64,000 nucleotides of DNA from Lachnospiraceae bacterium OM04-12BH (GCA_003490145.1 QULQ01000002.1:65016-129015), one strand, 5' to 3'; shown: positions 27,932 to 38,395, counted from the stretch's first letter. A program made the numbers and translations. The notes: generated by a model from the letters alone, not told the origin.

Positions 27932-28408
27932 ATGGAAGAAGTTAAGAAGGCAACAGCAAAGGTAGTCGCCAAGGCAGCACCAGCAGTCAAGGCAGCAGAA
28001 GAGAAGAAGCCTGAGGTCAAGGCAGCAGCACCTGTTAAAGAGGTTGAAGCAAAGAAGGCTGAAGTAAAGAAGGCAGCGCCGGCAGCCAAGGCAGAAAAGA
28101 AAGCGCCTGCCAAGAAGGCACCTGCTAAGAAAGCTGAAGTAAAGAAGGCAGCAGCACCTGCAGCTAAGACAGCAGAGAAGAAAGCACCTGTTAAGAAGGC
28201 GGCTGAAGTAGAAGAAACCGTAAACTTTCAGTTCAGCGGCAAGTCCTATACACCGGATGATCTGATGAAGATCTTCAGGGATGTATGGAAATATGACATG
28301 AACGGAAGAGAAGAAGATATCAGGAATGTAGAGCTTTATGTAAAGCCTGAAGAGAATACTACATACTTCGTTGTAAACGGCAGTATTACAGGAAGCTTCT
28401 TTATCTAA
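27932..28408 (+). CDS. DUF6465-family protein with Lys/Ala/Pro-rich histone-like tail
   Basis: This is a 158-residue protein. The first 95 residues are low-complexity repeats of Lys, Ala, Pro, Val and Glu (KKAPAKKAPAKKAEVKKAAA-like) resembling the tail of histone H1. The last 60 residues form a compact domain starting VNFQFSGKSYTPDDLMKIF and ending TTYFVVNGSITGSFFI, the DUF6465 signature found in Lachnospiraceae. A role in nucleic-acid binding or nucleoid structure is inferred only from the basic tail. The ATG at 27932 has AAAGGAG 8 nt upstream; a GTG at 27914 would overlap that site. It has its own promoter and terminator. Confidence 0.8.
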   Translation: MEEVKKATAKVVAKAAPAVKAAEEKKPEVKAAAPVKEVEAKKAEVKKAAPAAKAEKKAPAKKAPAKKAEVKKAAAPAAKTAEKKAPVKKAAEVEETVNFQFSGKSYTPDDLMKIFRDVWKYDMNGREEDIRNVELYVKPEENTTYFVVNGSITGSFFI

Positions 28409-28481
28409 AGTAAGATATCGTACAGCGAAAGAAGATCCGGCGACTGATTTTAAAGACCGGAATATAAGAGAAAAATTAGAA

Positions 28482-28512
28482 ATCCTGCAGGATTTTCCTG
28501 CAGGGTTTTTCT
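28482..28512 (+). terminator. intrinsic terminator after the DUF6465 gene
   Basis: CCTGCAGG repeats on both arms (the octamer is self-complementary) around a short AT loop, flanked by A and T runs ending in TTTTTC. This makes a stem of about 11 bp with a T-tract, separating this gene from the heat-shock operon. Confidence 0.9.
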
Positions 28513-28556
28513 TTATAATCTTTAGAATTTTTTAATAAATATTTTCGTTATATCTG

Positions 28557-28585
28557 TTGACAATACCCATAGTAAGTGATAGTTT
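28557..28585 (+). promoter_or_regulatory. promoter of the hrcA-grpE-dnaK-dnaJ operon
   Basis: TTGACA (28557-28562) and a weaker TAGTTT (28580-28585) are 17 bases apart. The CIRCE element begins 15 bases downstream, so it lies in the transcribed leader, the usual position for HrcA repression. Confidence 0.75.
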
Positions 28586-28599
28586 ATGTTATGTAGATA

Positions 28600-28626
28600 T
28601 TAGCACTCTAATGAGTTGAGTGCTAA
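28600..28626. promoter_or_regulatory. CIRCE element (HrcA operator)
   Basis: This is a perfect match to the consensus TTAGCACTC-N9-GAGTGCTAA. Dimeric HrcA, kept active by GroEL, binds here and is released on heat or misfolding stress. Confidence 0.98.
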
Positions 28627-28664
28627 CAACCATAAAAGAAAGAGTTGGAAAGGGGATGACGGAT

Positions 28665-29696
28665 ATGCAGCTGGATGACAGAAAGATTAAGATCATGCAG
28701 GCTATTATCCGTAATTACCTGGAAACCGGGGAACCGGTGGGAAGCAGGACCATTTCCAAATATACAGATCTGAATCTTAGTTCGGCAACGATACGGAACG
28801 AGATGGCTGATCTGGAAGAGATGGGTTATATTTTACAGCCCCATACCTCCGCAGGAAGAATTCCTTCTGATAAGGGATACCGCTTATATGTGGATACCAT
28901 GATGGAGAAGAAGGATAAGGAGCTGGAAGAACTGAAGGAGCTCATTCTGGAGAAGGAAGATAAGATGGATAATCTGCTGAAGCAGGTAGCAAAGCTTCTG
29001 GCGGTGAATACCAACTATGCCTCCATGATCTCGGCACCGGCAGTTCATAAGAACAAGATCAAATTCCTGCAGCTTTCCAGAGTAGATAAGAATCAGCTGC
29101 TTGCTGTGATCGTTATGGAAGGTAACATGATCAAGAACAATATCCTTCCCGTAGCAGAGGAGCTGGATGATGAAACACTTCTGAAGCTGAACATCCTGCT
29201 GAATACACATTTAAGCGGGCTGGCACCGGAGGAGATCAATCTTCCGATGATCACAAGGATGAAGCAGCAGGCAGGCATACACAGTACCATCGTTGGAGAC
29301 GTGGTAGATGCGCTTGCAGAAGGGATTAAAGAGGAAGAGGATCTTGAGATCTATACAAGCGGAGCCAATAATATTTTCAGGTATCCTGAATTGGCAGACC
29401 AGCAGAAGGCGAGTGAGCTGATCAATACCTTCGAAGAGAAGGAGAAGCTGACAGAGCTTGTACAGGACAGCCTTTCTGATAATAATGAAACAGGCATTCA
29501 GGTTTATATCGGAAACGAGACTCAGATCCAGTCCATGCAGGACTGCAGTGTGGTAACTGCCACCTATGAACTGGGAGAAGGCATGAGAGGTACGATAGGA
29601 ATTATCGGACCAAAGCGTATGGACTACGATAAGGTAATTGGAACTCTGAAGACCATTACGCATCAGCTTGATGAGCTTTACAATAAAAAGACGTAG
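28665..29696 (+). CDS. hrcA: heat-inducible transcription repressor HrcA
   Basis: This 343-residue repressor has an N-terminal winged-helix domain (DDRKIKIMQAIIRNYLETGEPVGSRTISKY) and the motif SSATIRNEMADLEEMGYI...HTSAGRIPSDKGYR, followed by the GAF-like and dimerisation parts. It represses its own operon through the CIRCE upstream. The ATG at 28665 has AAAGGGG 9 nt upstream; an ATG at 28656 abuts that site, and a GTG at 28620 lies inside CIRCE. It is the first gene of the operon. Confidence 0.97.
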   Translation: MQLDDRKIKIMQAIIRNYLETGEPVGSRTISKYTDLNLSSATIRNEMADLEEMGYILQPHTSAGRIPSDKGYRLYVDTMMEKKDKELEELKELILEKEDKMDNLLKQVAKLLAVNTNYASMISAPAVHKNKIKFLQLSRVDKNQLLAVIVMEGNMIKNNILPVAEELDDETLLKLNILLNTHLSGLAPEEINLPMITRMKQQAGIHSTIVGDVVDALAEGIKEEEDLEIYTSGANNIFRYPELADQQKASELINTFEEKEKLTELVQDSLSDNNETGIQVYIGNETQIQSMQDCSVVTATYELGEGMRGTIGIIGPKRMDYDKVIGTLKTITHQLDELYNKKT

Positions 29697-29707
29697 CAAG
29701 GAGAGGA

Positions 29708-30343
29708 ATGAAGCAGATGGCAGATGAAAAGGATATTAAGAAAGAAATTGAAATAGAAACACCGGAAGAGGAACTGGAGACACCCGCAGAGGAAACAGAA
29801 GCAGAAGTGGAAGAAGCTTCTGAAGAGACAGAAAAAGTGCAGGAAGAGGAAGCCAAAGAAGATAAGAAGGCTTTCAAGAAGAAACAGAAGGCAGACAAGA
29901 AGCAGGATGTCATGAAGGAGAAGATCGAGGAGCTGGAGGATAAGGTCAGACGCCAGATGGCTGAATTTGATAACTTCCGTAAGCGTACCGATAAGGAAAA
30001 GACAGCAATGTTTGAAACCGGTGCGAAAAGTGTAATCGAGAAGATCCTTCCCGTGGTAGATAACTTCGAAAGAGGTTTGGCCACGATCCCGGAAGAGGAG
30101 AAGGGTACTCCTTTTGCAGAAGGTATGGAGATGATCTACAGACAGCTCATGACAGAGCTTGACAAGATGGAGGTAAAGGTCATACCGGCAGTGGGAGAGG
30201 AATTTGACCCGGCACTGCACAATGCAGTGATGCAGGTAGAAAGCGATGAGTATGAGTCCGGCGTGATCGCTCAGGAGCTTTTAAAGGGCTATACTTACAG
30301 AGATGCTGTAGTAAGGCACAGTATGGTAGCAGTAGTTGCTTAA
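29708..30343 (+). CDS. grpE: nucleotide exchange factor GrpE
   Basis: This 211-residue co-chaperone releases ADP from DnaK. The first 75 residues are highly acidic then lysine-rich and disordered. A coiled coil follows (MKEKIEELEDKVRRQMAEFDNFRKRTDKEK), then the beta-domain with EEFDPALHNAVMQVES and GYTYRDAVVRHSMV. Two ATGs (29708 and 29717) share the AAGGAGAGG site; the first is used but the second is equally possible. It lies 11 bases after hrcA. Confidence 0.97.
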   Translation: MKQMADEKDIKKEIEIETPEEELETPAEETEAEVEEASEETEKVQEEEAKEDKKAFKKKQKADKKQDVMKEKIEELEDKVRRQMAEFDNFRKRTDKEKTAMFETGAKSVIEKILPVVDNFERGLATIPEEEKGTPFAEGMEMIYRQLMTELDKMEVKVIPAVGEEFDPALHNAVMQVESDEYESGVIAQELLKGYTYRDAVVRHSMVAVVA

Positions 30344-30384
30344 TAAAGGAATCACAGTTATTTTTCAATGTAACAGAACAATAA

Positions 30385-32301
<1,917 letters not shown>

Positions 32302-32340
32302 GATAGATTAGATTCTATCTGAAATGATCAGAAATGAATG

Positions 32341-32368
32341 GCGGGGTATATAGTAATATATACCTCGC
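32341..32368 (+). terminator. intercistronic hairpin between dnaK and dnaJ
   Basis: GCGGGGTATATA and TATATACCTCGC form a 12-bp stem (one G-U pair) with a GTAA loop. No T-tract follows, so it more likely protects the dnaK mRNA 3' end or partly attenuates dnaJ than terminates fully. Confidence 0.75.
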
Positions 32369-32394
32369 TATAGAAGTGTTTGAGGATTGATTAG

Positions 32395-33564
32395 ATGGCA
32401 GAACAGAAAAGGGATTATTACGAAGTCCTTGGTGTAGATAAGAATGCTGATGATGCAGCATTAAAAAAAGCATACAGAGTACTTGCTAAGAAATATCATC
32501 CAGATATGAACCCGGGTGATGCAGAAGCGGAGAAGAAATTTAAAGAGGCGTCCGAAGCCTATGCAGTGCTGAGTGATCCTGAAAAGAGAAGACAATACGA
32601 TCAGTTTGGTCATGCAGCCTTTGATGGAGGAGCCGGTGGCGGTGGCTTTGGCGGCTTTGATTTTAATTCTGCAGATTTTGGTGATATTTTCGGTGACATC
32701 TTTGGGGATTTCTTTGGAGGACGCAGAAGCGCCAGAGGAAATAATGGTCCCATGAAGGGTGCCAATATCCGTACCAGTGTGCGGATCACCTTTGAAGAAG
32801 CTGTTTTTGGCGTGGATAAGGAAATAGAATTGACACTGAAGGATGAGTGCAAGACATGCCATGGTAGCGGAGCCAAGGCAGGAACCACACCGGAAACCTG
32901 TCAGAAGTGTGGTGGCAAGGGACAGGTGGTCTTTACCCAGCAGTCCTTCTTTGGAACAGTCAGAAATGTCCAGACCTGCCCGGATTGTAATGGAACCGGT
33001 AAGGTGATCAAGGAGAAATGTCCGGATTGTCATGGGAGTGGATATATTGCCAGCAGAAAGAAGATCCAGGTTTCCATTCCTGCAGGTATTGATAACGGAC
33101 AGAGCGTCCGGATCAGGGAGAAGGGTGAACCGGGTACTAACGGCGGACCAAGAGGTGATCTGCTGGTAGAAGTGATTGTAGGACGTCATCCCATTTTCCA
33201 GAGACAGGATTATGATATTTATTCCAATGTTCCTGTATCTTATGCGGTCGCAGCACTTGGCGGTGAGGTAGTCGTAGATACTGTGGATGGTAAAGTGATT
33301 TACGAAGTGAAGCCCGGAACCCAGACAGATACCAGAGTGCGTCTGAAGGGAAAGGGGGTTCCGACTCTCCGGAACAAAGAGGTCAGGGGAGATCATTATG
33401 TAACACTGGTGGTCCAGACACCGGAGAAGCTGTCCCATGAGGCGAAGGAACTCCTGAGGCAGTTTGATGCACTGACAGGAGACAGCCTGAATGCTGCGCA
33501 GAAGGCACAGACAGACAAGACAGCAGATTCTAAGGATACCAAGAAGAAAAAGTTCTGGAAATAG
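32395..33564 (+). CDS. dnaJ: molecular chaperone DnaJ (Hsp40)
   Basis: This 389-residue type I J-protein has a J-domain with the HPD motif at residues 35-37, a Gly/Phe-rich linker (about 75-110), four CxxCxGxG zinc-binding repeats ([32 protein letters not shown]), and the two C-terminal substrate-binding domains. It delivers clients to DnaK and stimulates its ATPase. It is the last gene of the operon, followed by a terminator. Confidence 0.98.
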   Translation: MAEQKRDYYEVLGVDKNADDAALKKAYRVLAKKYHPDMNPGDAEAEKKFKEASEAYAVLSDPEKRRQYDQFGHAAFDGGAGGGGFGGFDFNSADFGDIFGDIFGDFFGGRRSARGNNGPMKGANIRTSVRITFEEAVFGVDKEIELTLKDECKTCHGSGAKAGTTPETCQKCGGKGQVVFTQQSFFGTVRNVQTCPDCNGTGKVIKEKCPDCHGSGYIASRKKIQVSIPAGIDNGQSVRIREKGEPGTNGGPRGDLLVEVIVGRHPIFQRQDYDIYSNVPVSYAVAALGGEVVVDTVDGKVIYEVKPGTQTDTRVRLKGKGVPTLRNKEVRGDHYVTLVVQTPEKLSHEAKELLRQFDALTGDSLNAAQKAQTDKTADSKDTKKKKFWK

Positions 33565-33580
33565 ATAAATTTGTGAAAAT

Positions 33581-33612
33581 AAAAAGCGTATTGGAGTACC
33601 AATACGCTTTTT
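33581..33612 (+). terminator. intrinsic terminator of the heat-shock operon
   Basis: AAAAAGCGTATTGG and CCAATACGCTTTTT form a perfect 14-bp stem around an AGTA loop, with the T-run included in the 3' arm. Confidence 0.96.
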
Positions 33613-33643
33613 CGCACTAAATGTAAGAAAGAGGAAATACAAA

Positions 33644-34312
33644 ATGGCACGGACAAGTGAAAAGGTACAGAAGATTCTGGACAGACTGGATGAGGAATAT
33701 GGAACGGATTATAAATGTTATCTGAACCATGAAAATGCATGGCAGCTTCTGATCGCAACCATGCTGAGTGCTCAGTGTACAGATGCGAGAGTAAATATCG
33801 TGACAGAGGATCTGTTTAAAAAGTACCCGTCCGTGGATGCCTTTGCGAATGCAGATCTGAAAGAGCTGGAAAGGGATATTCATTCCACGGGCTTTTACCA
33901 TAATAAGGCGAAGAATATCATTGCCTGCTGTCAGGCGCTGTCGGAGAAATATGGCGGTGAGGTGCCTCAGGATATCGAAGCTCTGACAGCGCTCGCAGGA
34001 GTAGGACGAAAGACGGCCAATGTGATCCGGGGAAATATATACCATATTCCCAGTATTGTTGTGGATACTCACGTGAAGCGAATCTCTGGAAAGCTTGGTA
34101 TTACGAAGGAAACAGATCCCGTGAAGGTGGAGCTGGATCTAATGAAAAAGCTGCCGGAGGATCACTGGATTCTATGGAATATCCATATCATCCGTCTTGG
34201 AAGGACAATCTGTAAGGCACCTACGCCCAAATGTGAGGAGTGTTTCCTGAAGGATCTGTGTCCCTCTTATGAGAAGGAGCAGAAAAAGGCAGAAAAGAGG
34301 AAGGAAAAGTAG
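33644..34312 (+). CDS. nth: endonuclease III (DNA glycosylase/AP lyase)
   Basis: This 222-residue enzyme removes oxidised pyrimidines and cleaves AP sites. The helix-hairpin-helix LAGVGRKTANVI contains catalytic Lys 123, the catalytic Asp 141 sits in VVDTHVKRI, and the C-terminal [4Fe-4S] loop C-x6-C-x2-C-x5-C is intact (CKAPTPKCEECFLKDLC). The ATG follows AGAGGAAATAC. It lies directly after the heat-shock terminator, so it should have its own promoter, although none is obvious in the 31-base gap. Confidence 0.97.
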   Translation: MARTSEKVQKILDRLDEEYGTDYKCYLNHENAWQLLIATMLSAQCTDARVNIVTEDLFKKYPSVDAFANADLKELERDIHSTGFYHNKAKNIIACCQALSEKYGGEVPQDIEALTALAGVGRKTANVIRGNIYHIPSIVVDTHVKRISGKLGITKETDPVKVELDLMKKLPEDHWILWNIHIIRLGRTICKAPTPKCEECFLKDLCPSYEKEQKKAEKRKEK

Positions 34313-34313
34313 G

Positions 34314-35021
34314 ATGCTGCGGGATTTTACAGCACTGGACCTGGAAACGACAGGTTTAAATCCAAAGACAGACAAGATCATAGAGATCGGTGCGATAAGG
34401 ATCCGGGATGGAAAGGAAGCGGACAGATGGGAAAGTCTTGTGAACCCGGGCTGTCAGATCAGTAATTTTACAGAGGGACTGACAGGAATCCGGAATGAAG
34501 ATCTCATGAGCGCACCTGTGATAGAAGAAGTGCTTCCAGCGCTAATGGATTTTTTGATGGACGATGTACTTGTGGGACATCAGATCCTGTTTGATTATTC
34601 TTTTCTGAAAAAGGCGGCGGTGAATCAGGGAATTCCCTTCGATAAGAAAGGGATTGATACGCTGAAGCTTGCAAGAAAGTTCCTGCCGCAGCTTCCAAGC
34701 AGAAGGCTGTCAGATCTGTGCTGTTACTATGGAATTGAGACAACCTCCCACAGGGCGGGCAGTGATGCCCTTTCAGCAGCCATGCTTTATGAAAGACTGG
34801 TACAGGATTTCCCGGATGAAGAGGCATATCGGCCGTCAGAGCTGGTCTTTCATGTGAAAAGAGAATCACCGGCCTCCAAAAAACAGAAAGAAAGGTTATA
34901 TTGTCTGCTTGAGTGGCATAAAATAATACCAGACTATGATGTGGAAAGGCTGACCAGAAATGAAGCAAGCCGGATTACGGACAAGATCATTCTGGCATAT
35001 GGCCGTCTGCCGCATCCTTAA
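34314..35021 (+). CDS. DnaQ-like 3'-5' exonuclease (DEDDh family)
   Basis: This is a 235-residue protein. The ExoI motif is DLETTG (Asp 9, Glu 11), ExoII is GHQILFDYSFL, and ExoIII is SHRAGSDALSAA, the DEDDh set. It resembles the epsilon proofreading subunit and the exonuclease domain of PolC, but is a free-standing protein with an extra C-terminal helical segment of about 60 residues. The start at 34314 lies one base after the nth stop and follows AAGGAAAAGTAGG, indicating coupling with nth in a repair operon. Its 3' end overlaps the opposing gene by 35 bases. Confidence 0.88.
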   Translation: MLRDFTALDLETTGLNPKTDKIIEIGAIRIRDGKEADRWESLVNPGCQISNFTEGLTGIRNEDLMSAPVIEEVLPALMDFLMDDVLVGHQILFDYSFLKKAAVNQGIPFDKKGIDTLKLARKFLPQLPSRRLSDLCCYYGIETTSHRAGSDALSAAMLYERLVQDFPDEEAYRPSELVFHVKRESPASKKQKERLYCLLEWHKIIPDYDVERLTRNEASRITDKIILAYGRLPHP

Positions 35022-35610
35022 GGTAAGAAACGATATGGGGAGCCATGGGCGAATTCAGACCTTCAGCAACCGGGATCAGGTCATTGATCTTTTCAGGGGT
35101 GCCGAGCTCCTTATAAATGCTGGCAAGAAGACGGTAGGAAGCACTGACATCGGTTCTGGTGGAAACGGCAAAGGTAAGGATCGCTTCGGCATCTTTGATA
35201 CAGCCTCCCTGGTATAAAAGTGCTGCAAGCTTTTGCAGGGTTCTGGCAAGGACGGTATAGCGCTGGTCATACTGTGTGAGAAGACCGATATTGGGGGCAC
35301 CATACATAAGCTTCAGGTCGGTGTTGCTGATACCTGTAAGGTTTACAATAGGTCCTTCCGATAAGCTGTGCAGGGTGTCATGGCAATCTGCTATTTCAGG
35401 GTCATCCTTCATGGTATCCATGGGAAGGGTGTCAAAGGGAATGGTAATGTAGGCAAGATCATCAAGGGGCTTGCGTCTTGTCCGGTTGGCTTCTGACTCT
35501 CTCTCCCAGAAGGCATCTGCAGACTGCTCTTCCTTTCGTCTGCTTTTGTGTATCTCATAGGTGAGCCATAGACAGAAAACGATAAAACTTGCAAAAAAGG
35601 GGAACTTCAT
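34987..35610 (-). CDS. membrane-anchored hypothetical protein
   Basis: I do not recognise the family of this 207-residue minus-strand protein. Residues 1-19 are one hydrophobic segment (KFPFFASFIVFCLWLTY) followed by a charged linker (EIHKSRRKEEQ), so it is probably an N-anchored membrane protein. The C-terminal half is helical and TPR-like (LARTLQKLAALLYQGGCIKDAEAILTFAVSTR). GAAAGGAT precedes the ATG on the minus strand. Its 3' end overlaps the exonuclease gene convergently. Confidence 0.72.
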   Translation of the reverse strand: MKFPFFASFIVFCLWLTYEIHKSRRKEEQSADAFWERESEANRTRRKPLDDLAYITIPFDTLPMDTMKDDPEIADCHDTLHSLSEGPIVNLTGISNTDLKLMYGAPNIGLLTQYDQRYTVLARTLQKLAALLYQGGCIKDAEAILTFAVSTRTDVSASYRLLASIYKELGTPEKINDLIPVAEGLNSPMAPHIVSYLKDAADGHMPE

Positions 35611-35660
35611 ATATAATATCCTTTCAACAGAGACTATGATTTTTTTGGAAGAGGCATATC

Positions 35661-35768
35661 ATGTTTAATTTTAATAACAGTAAAAATAAGCGTATTATTT
35701 CATCCATTATTATTATCTTGCTGATAGTCGCTATGGTAGTTCCCACTTTAGCATATTTAATTCAGTAA
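35661..35768 (+). CDS. 35-residue single-pass membrane miniprotein
   Basis: The protein starts MFNFNNSKNKR, continues with a hydrophobic helix of about 22 residues, and ends AYLIQ. The short positively charged head followed by one membrane span fits a small anchored peptide. GGAAGAGG lies 7 nt before the ATG, and the VanW-type gene starts 20 bases after the stop, so the two are probably cotranscribed. No family is recognised; translation is inferred from the ribosome site and the clean TM pattern. Confidence 0.6.
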   Translation: MFNFNNSKNKRIISSIIIILLIVAMVVPTLAYLIQ

Positions 35769-35787
35769 CGCAACACGAGGAGCCGTT

Positions 35788-37314
35788 ATGAAAAAAATTG
35801 TGAGGAATATACTCAGCCTGTGTGGGATGCTGATTCTTACGGGCATATTTGGAATAAATGCAGAAGCCAGGGAAGGAACTACTATCCTGCCCGGCATATA
35901 TCTTCAGAATATGGATCTTTCCGGAAAAACGGAGGAAGAGGCCGAGGCTGTGGCAGAGGATTATGTTGAGGGTCTTTTGCAGAAAAATATTACCCTGAAT
36001 ATGGTGAATGATAATTCAGTAACTATTACACCGGGGGATATTGGGTTTTACTGGAGCAATCCGGAGGTCATTGAAGAGGCGGCATCCATTGGAAGAAAAG
36101 GAAATATTATTGAAAGATATAAGGTCAAAAAGGATCTGCAGTCGGAGAGAAGGATTCTGCCGCTTTCTTTTGGAGTAGACCAGGATCTGATCCGTCATGT
36201 ACTGGAGGATCAGTGTGCTGTCTATAATATAGAAGCAGAGAATGCAACCCTGTCCATAGAAAATGGAGAGTTTGTGATCCATCAGGGGCAGACTGGCATG
36301 GTTGTGGATGAAGATGCTTCCTTTCAGCAGCTATGCAGTTTTTTCACAGATGGAACCTGGAATGGAGAGGAAACCAGTATTGATCTTGTAGTGGAAGTGG
36401 AGGAGCCTAAGGGATCTGCAGAGGAGCTTTCAAAAGTAAAGGATGTTCTTGGCAGCTTCCAGACCAGCTTTAAAACCTCCGGAGCATCCAGAAGTGCGAA
36501 TGTACGTAATGGGGCCAGCCTGATCAATGGAACTACGTTGTATCCGGGAGAAGAATTTTCTACTTATGAAGCAGTAGCGCCCTTTTCTGAGGCAAACGGT
36601 TATTATATGGCAGGCTCTTACCTGAATGGACAGGTGGTAGACAGTCTTGGCGGTGGTATCTGTCAGGTATCTACGACCCTTTATAATGCAGTGCTTCTTT
36701 CTGAGCTGGAGGTAACAGAGCGCCATAATCATTCCATGATCGTAACTTACGTGGATCCTTCTGCGGATGCAGCAATCTCTGAGTCAGCAGGAAAGGACTT
36801 CCGTTTTGTGAACAATACTGATGCGCCCATTTATATTGAAGGCTATACCACAGAAGACAAGATGATCGGGTTCACGATTTACGGACATGAAACAAGGGAC
36901 AGTGGTCATAAGGTGGTTTACGAAAGTGAAGTAGTCAGCAAGACTTATCCGGACACAGAGGTGATCTATCCGGATGGAGGCTCACCGGTTGGCATGGTTT
37001 CTGTACAGTCAGCACATATTGGGTATAAAGCCAACCTCTGGAAGGTTGTTTACGAAAACGGAACAGAGACCAGCAGGGAAATGGTAAATTCCAGTACTTA
37101 TAAGATGGCACCACGGTCAGCAACGGTTGGTGTTGCAACAGCGGATCCGAATGCGTATAATGAAATCATGGCGGCGATTGCCACAGGCAGTATCGATCAT
37201 GTGAAGGGTGTAGCGGCGGCGCTTAAGGCAGCGGCGGCTCCTGCAGAAGCGGCAGGAGAGGGAGCAGCGGCTCCTGCAGCAGAAGCACCAGTGGCAGAGG
37301 TTCCGGCGGAGTAA
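35788..37314 (+). CDS. VanW family protein, secreted or anchored, with peptidoglycan-binding-like repeats
   Basis: This is a 508-residue protein. The N-terminus is a signal peptide (residues about 1-26, ending AEA). Residues 30-210 resemble YoaR/PG_binding_4-like domains (GIYLQNMDLSGKTEEEAE, VDQDLIRHVLEDQ). The VanW domain is about 225-350, with LYPGEEFSTYEAVAP, SLGGGICQVSTTLYNAVLLSELEVTERHNHS and the DFRFVNNTDAPIYIEGY block. An Ala/Pro/Glu-rich tail ends the protein. VanW proteins are cell-envelope proteins of unclear biochemical function; the name does not imply vancomycin resistance. It follows the miniprotein in the same direction. Confidence 0.88.
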   Translation: MKKIVRNILSLCGMLILTGIFGINAEAREGTTILPGIYLQNMDLSGKTEEEAEAVAEDYVEGLLQKNITLNMVNDNSVTITPGDIGFYWSNPEVIEEAASIGRKGNIIERYKVKKDLQSERRILPLSFGVDQDLIRHVLEDQCAVYNIEAENATLSIENGEFVIHQGQTGMVVDEDASFQQLCSFFTDGTWNGEETSIDLVVEVEEPKGSAEELSKVKDVLGSFQTSFKTSGASRSANVRNGASLINGTTLYPGEEFSTYEAVAPFSEANGYYMAGSYLNGQVVDSLGGGICQVSTTLYNAVLLSELEVTERHNHSMIVTYVDPSADAAISESAGKDFRFVNNTDAPIYIEGYTTEDKMIGFTIYGHETRDSGHKVVYESEVVSKTYPDTEVIYPDGGSPVGMVSVQSAHIGYKANLWKVVYENGTETSREMVNSSTYKMAPRSATVGVATADPNAYNEIMAAIATGSIDHVKGVAAALKAAAAPAEAAGEGAAAPAAEAPVAEVPAE

Positions 37315-37346
37315 GTCCGGCAGCCTCGGGATAAAGTGAGGCAGCT

Positions 37347-38378
37347 ATGAAGACAGGGAAGATTTCAGAAAGCATATTAAAGCGTTCTGTTTTGAAATAT
37401 TGTAAAACAAAAAGAGAAGAAGTAGTAAAAGGTGCAGCACCAGGGGTGGACTGCGCCTTTTTCACATATCCTGACAGGCAGGGAAGGGATGCCGGCAGTC
37501 AGCTGTCCGACTGTCAGGACAAAGTATTCTGTGCAGCCACACAGACAGTAAGTCTTCCCGTGATACGAGCAGGCTGTTACGCTGTTTATGCGGCGGTAAA
37601 TGCGGTCGCAGCCGGAGGAGGAATCCCCTTTGCCATGCAGATGGCACTGACACTGCCGGAGGGGACAGAGGAATCAGAATTAAAGAGGATCATGCAGCTG
37701 ACAGAAGAAGCTGCCGGTATATGTAAGGTGCAGATTGCCGGTGGACATACCGAGGTGACAGGTGCAGTAAAGTATCCCGTGATCTCAGTAACGGCTTTTG
37801 GATACCGGCTGGAGGCTGCAGAAAGAGTATCAAGGGGATTACCTGCAGCAGGACAGGCGGTCGTGATGACCAAGTGGATGGGACTGGAAGGAACCGCGGT
37901 ACTGGCACAGGAGAGGGAAGCAGAGCTTCTGGAAAGATACCCGTTTTCTATTACAACAGCGGCGAAGGGCTTTGAAAAATATCTGCCGGTCTTACCGGAG
38001 GCTGCTACCGCCCTTAAGTCCGGCGCCACAGCAATGCACGATATGAGAAATGGTGGTGTATTTGGCGGCCTGTATGAACTGGCTGGAAGGCTTGGCGTTG
38101 GACTTTCCATAGACTTAAAAAAGATACCGGTTAAGCAGGAAACCATAGAAATCTGTGAGTTTTTTGATCTGAATCCCTATGGTCTGTTATCTGGGGGAAG
38201 CCTTCTGATCGTAGCAGAGGATGGAGATGGTATGGTGAAGGCGTTGCAGGAGGCAGGGATTCCCGCAGCTGTCATCGGGAGAACTACGGATAACAATGAT
38301 AAAGTACTGCATAACGGAGAAGAAATCCGTTTTCTGGAACCGGCAAGGCCGGATGAAATCGGAAAAGTAATAGCTTAA
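37347..38378 (+). CDS. AIR synthase/HypE-like protein
   Basis: This 343-residue protein has the PurM/HypE/SelD fold: an N-terminal ATP-binding half (VYAAVNAVAAGGGIPFAMQMALTLP, IAGGHTEVTGAVKYPVISVTAFGY) and a C-terminal half (AMHDMRNGGVFGGLYELA, NPYGLLSGGSLLIVA). These are the Gly-rich motifs of hydrogenase maturation factor HypE and AIR synthase. No other hyp, pur or sel genes are nearby, and it lacks the C-terminal cysteine motif of true HypE. It ends in a cluster with an Lrp regulator 17 bases downstream. The reaction catalysed is unknown. Confidence 0.75.
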   Translation: MKTGKISESILKRSVLKYCKTKREEVVKGAAPGVDCAFFTYPDRQGRDAGSQLSDCQDKVFCAATQTVSLPVIRAGCYAVYAAVNAVAAGGGIPFAMQMALTLPEGTEESELKRIMQLTEEAAGICKVQIAGGHTEVTGAVKYPVISVTAFGYRLEAAERVSRGLPAAGQAVVMTKWMGLEGTAVLAQEREAELLERYPFSITTAAKGFEKYLPVLPEAATALKSGATAMHDMRNGGVFGGLYELAGRLGVGLSIDLKKIPVKQETIEICEFFDLNPYGLLSGGSLLIVAEDGDGMVKALQEAGIPAAVIGRTTDNNDKVLHNGEEIRFLEPARPDEIGKVIA

Positions 38379-38395
38379 CAAGGAGGACTCTGAAA

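Noticed and set aside
28620..28664. GTG at 28620 as an upstream start of hrcA
   Set aside because: It lies inside the CIRCE operator, and the family's N-terminus begins at the later ATG with a proper ribosome site.
32461..33642. Open frame of 393 codons on the minus strand over dnaJ
   Set aside because: It is antisense to a textbook dnaJ and runs through its terminator; no supporting start site or homology.
35788..37314. VanW protein as evidence of a vancomycin-resistance cluster
   Set aside because: No vanH, vanA/B/D or vanX genes are present; VanW-domain proteins are widespread in Clostridia without resistance.
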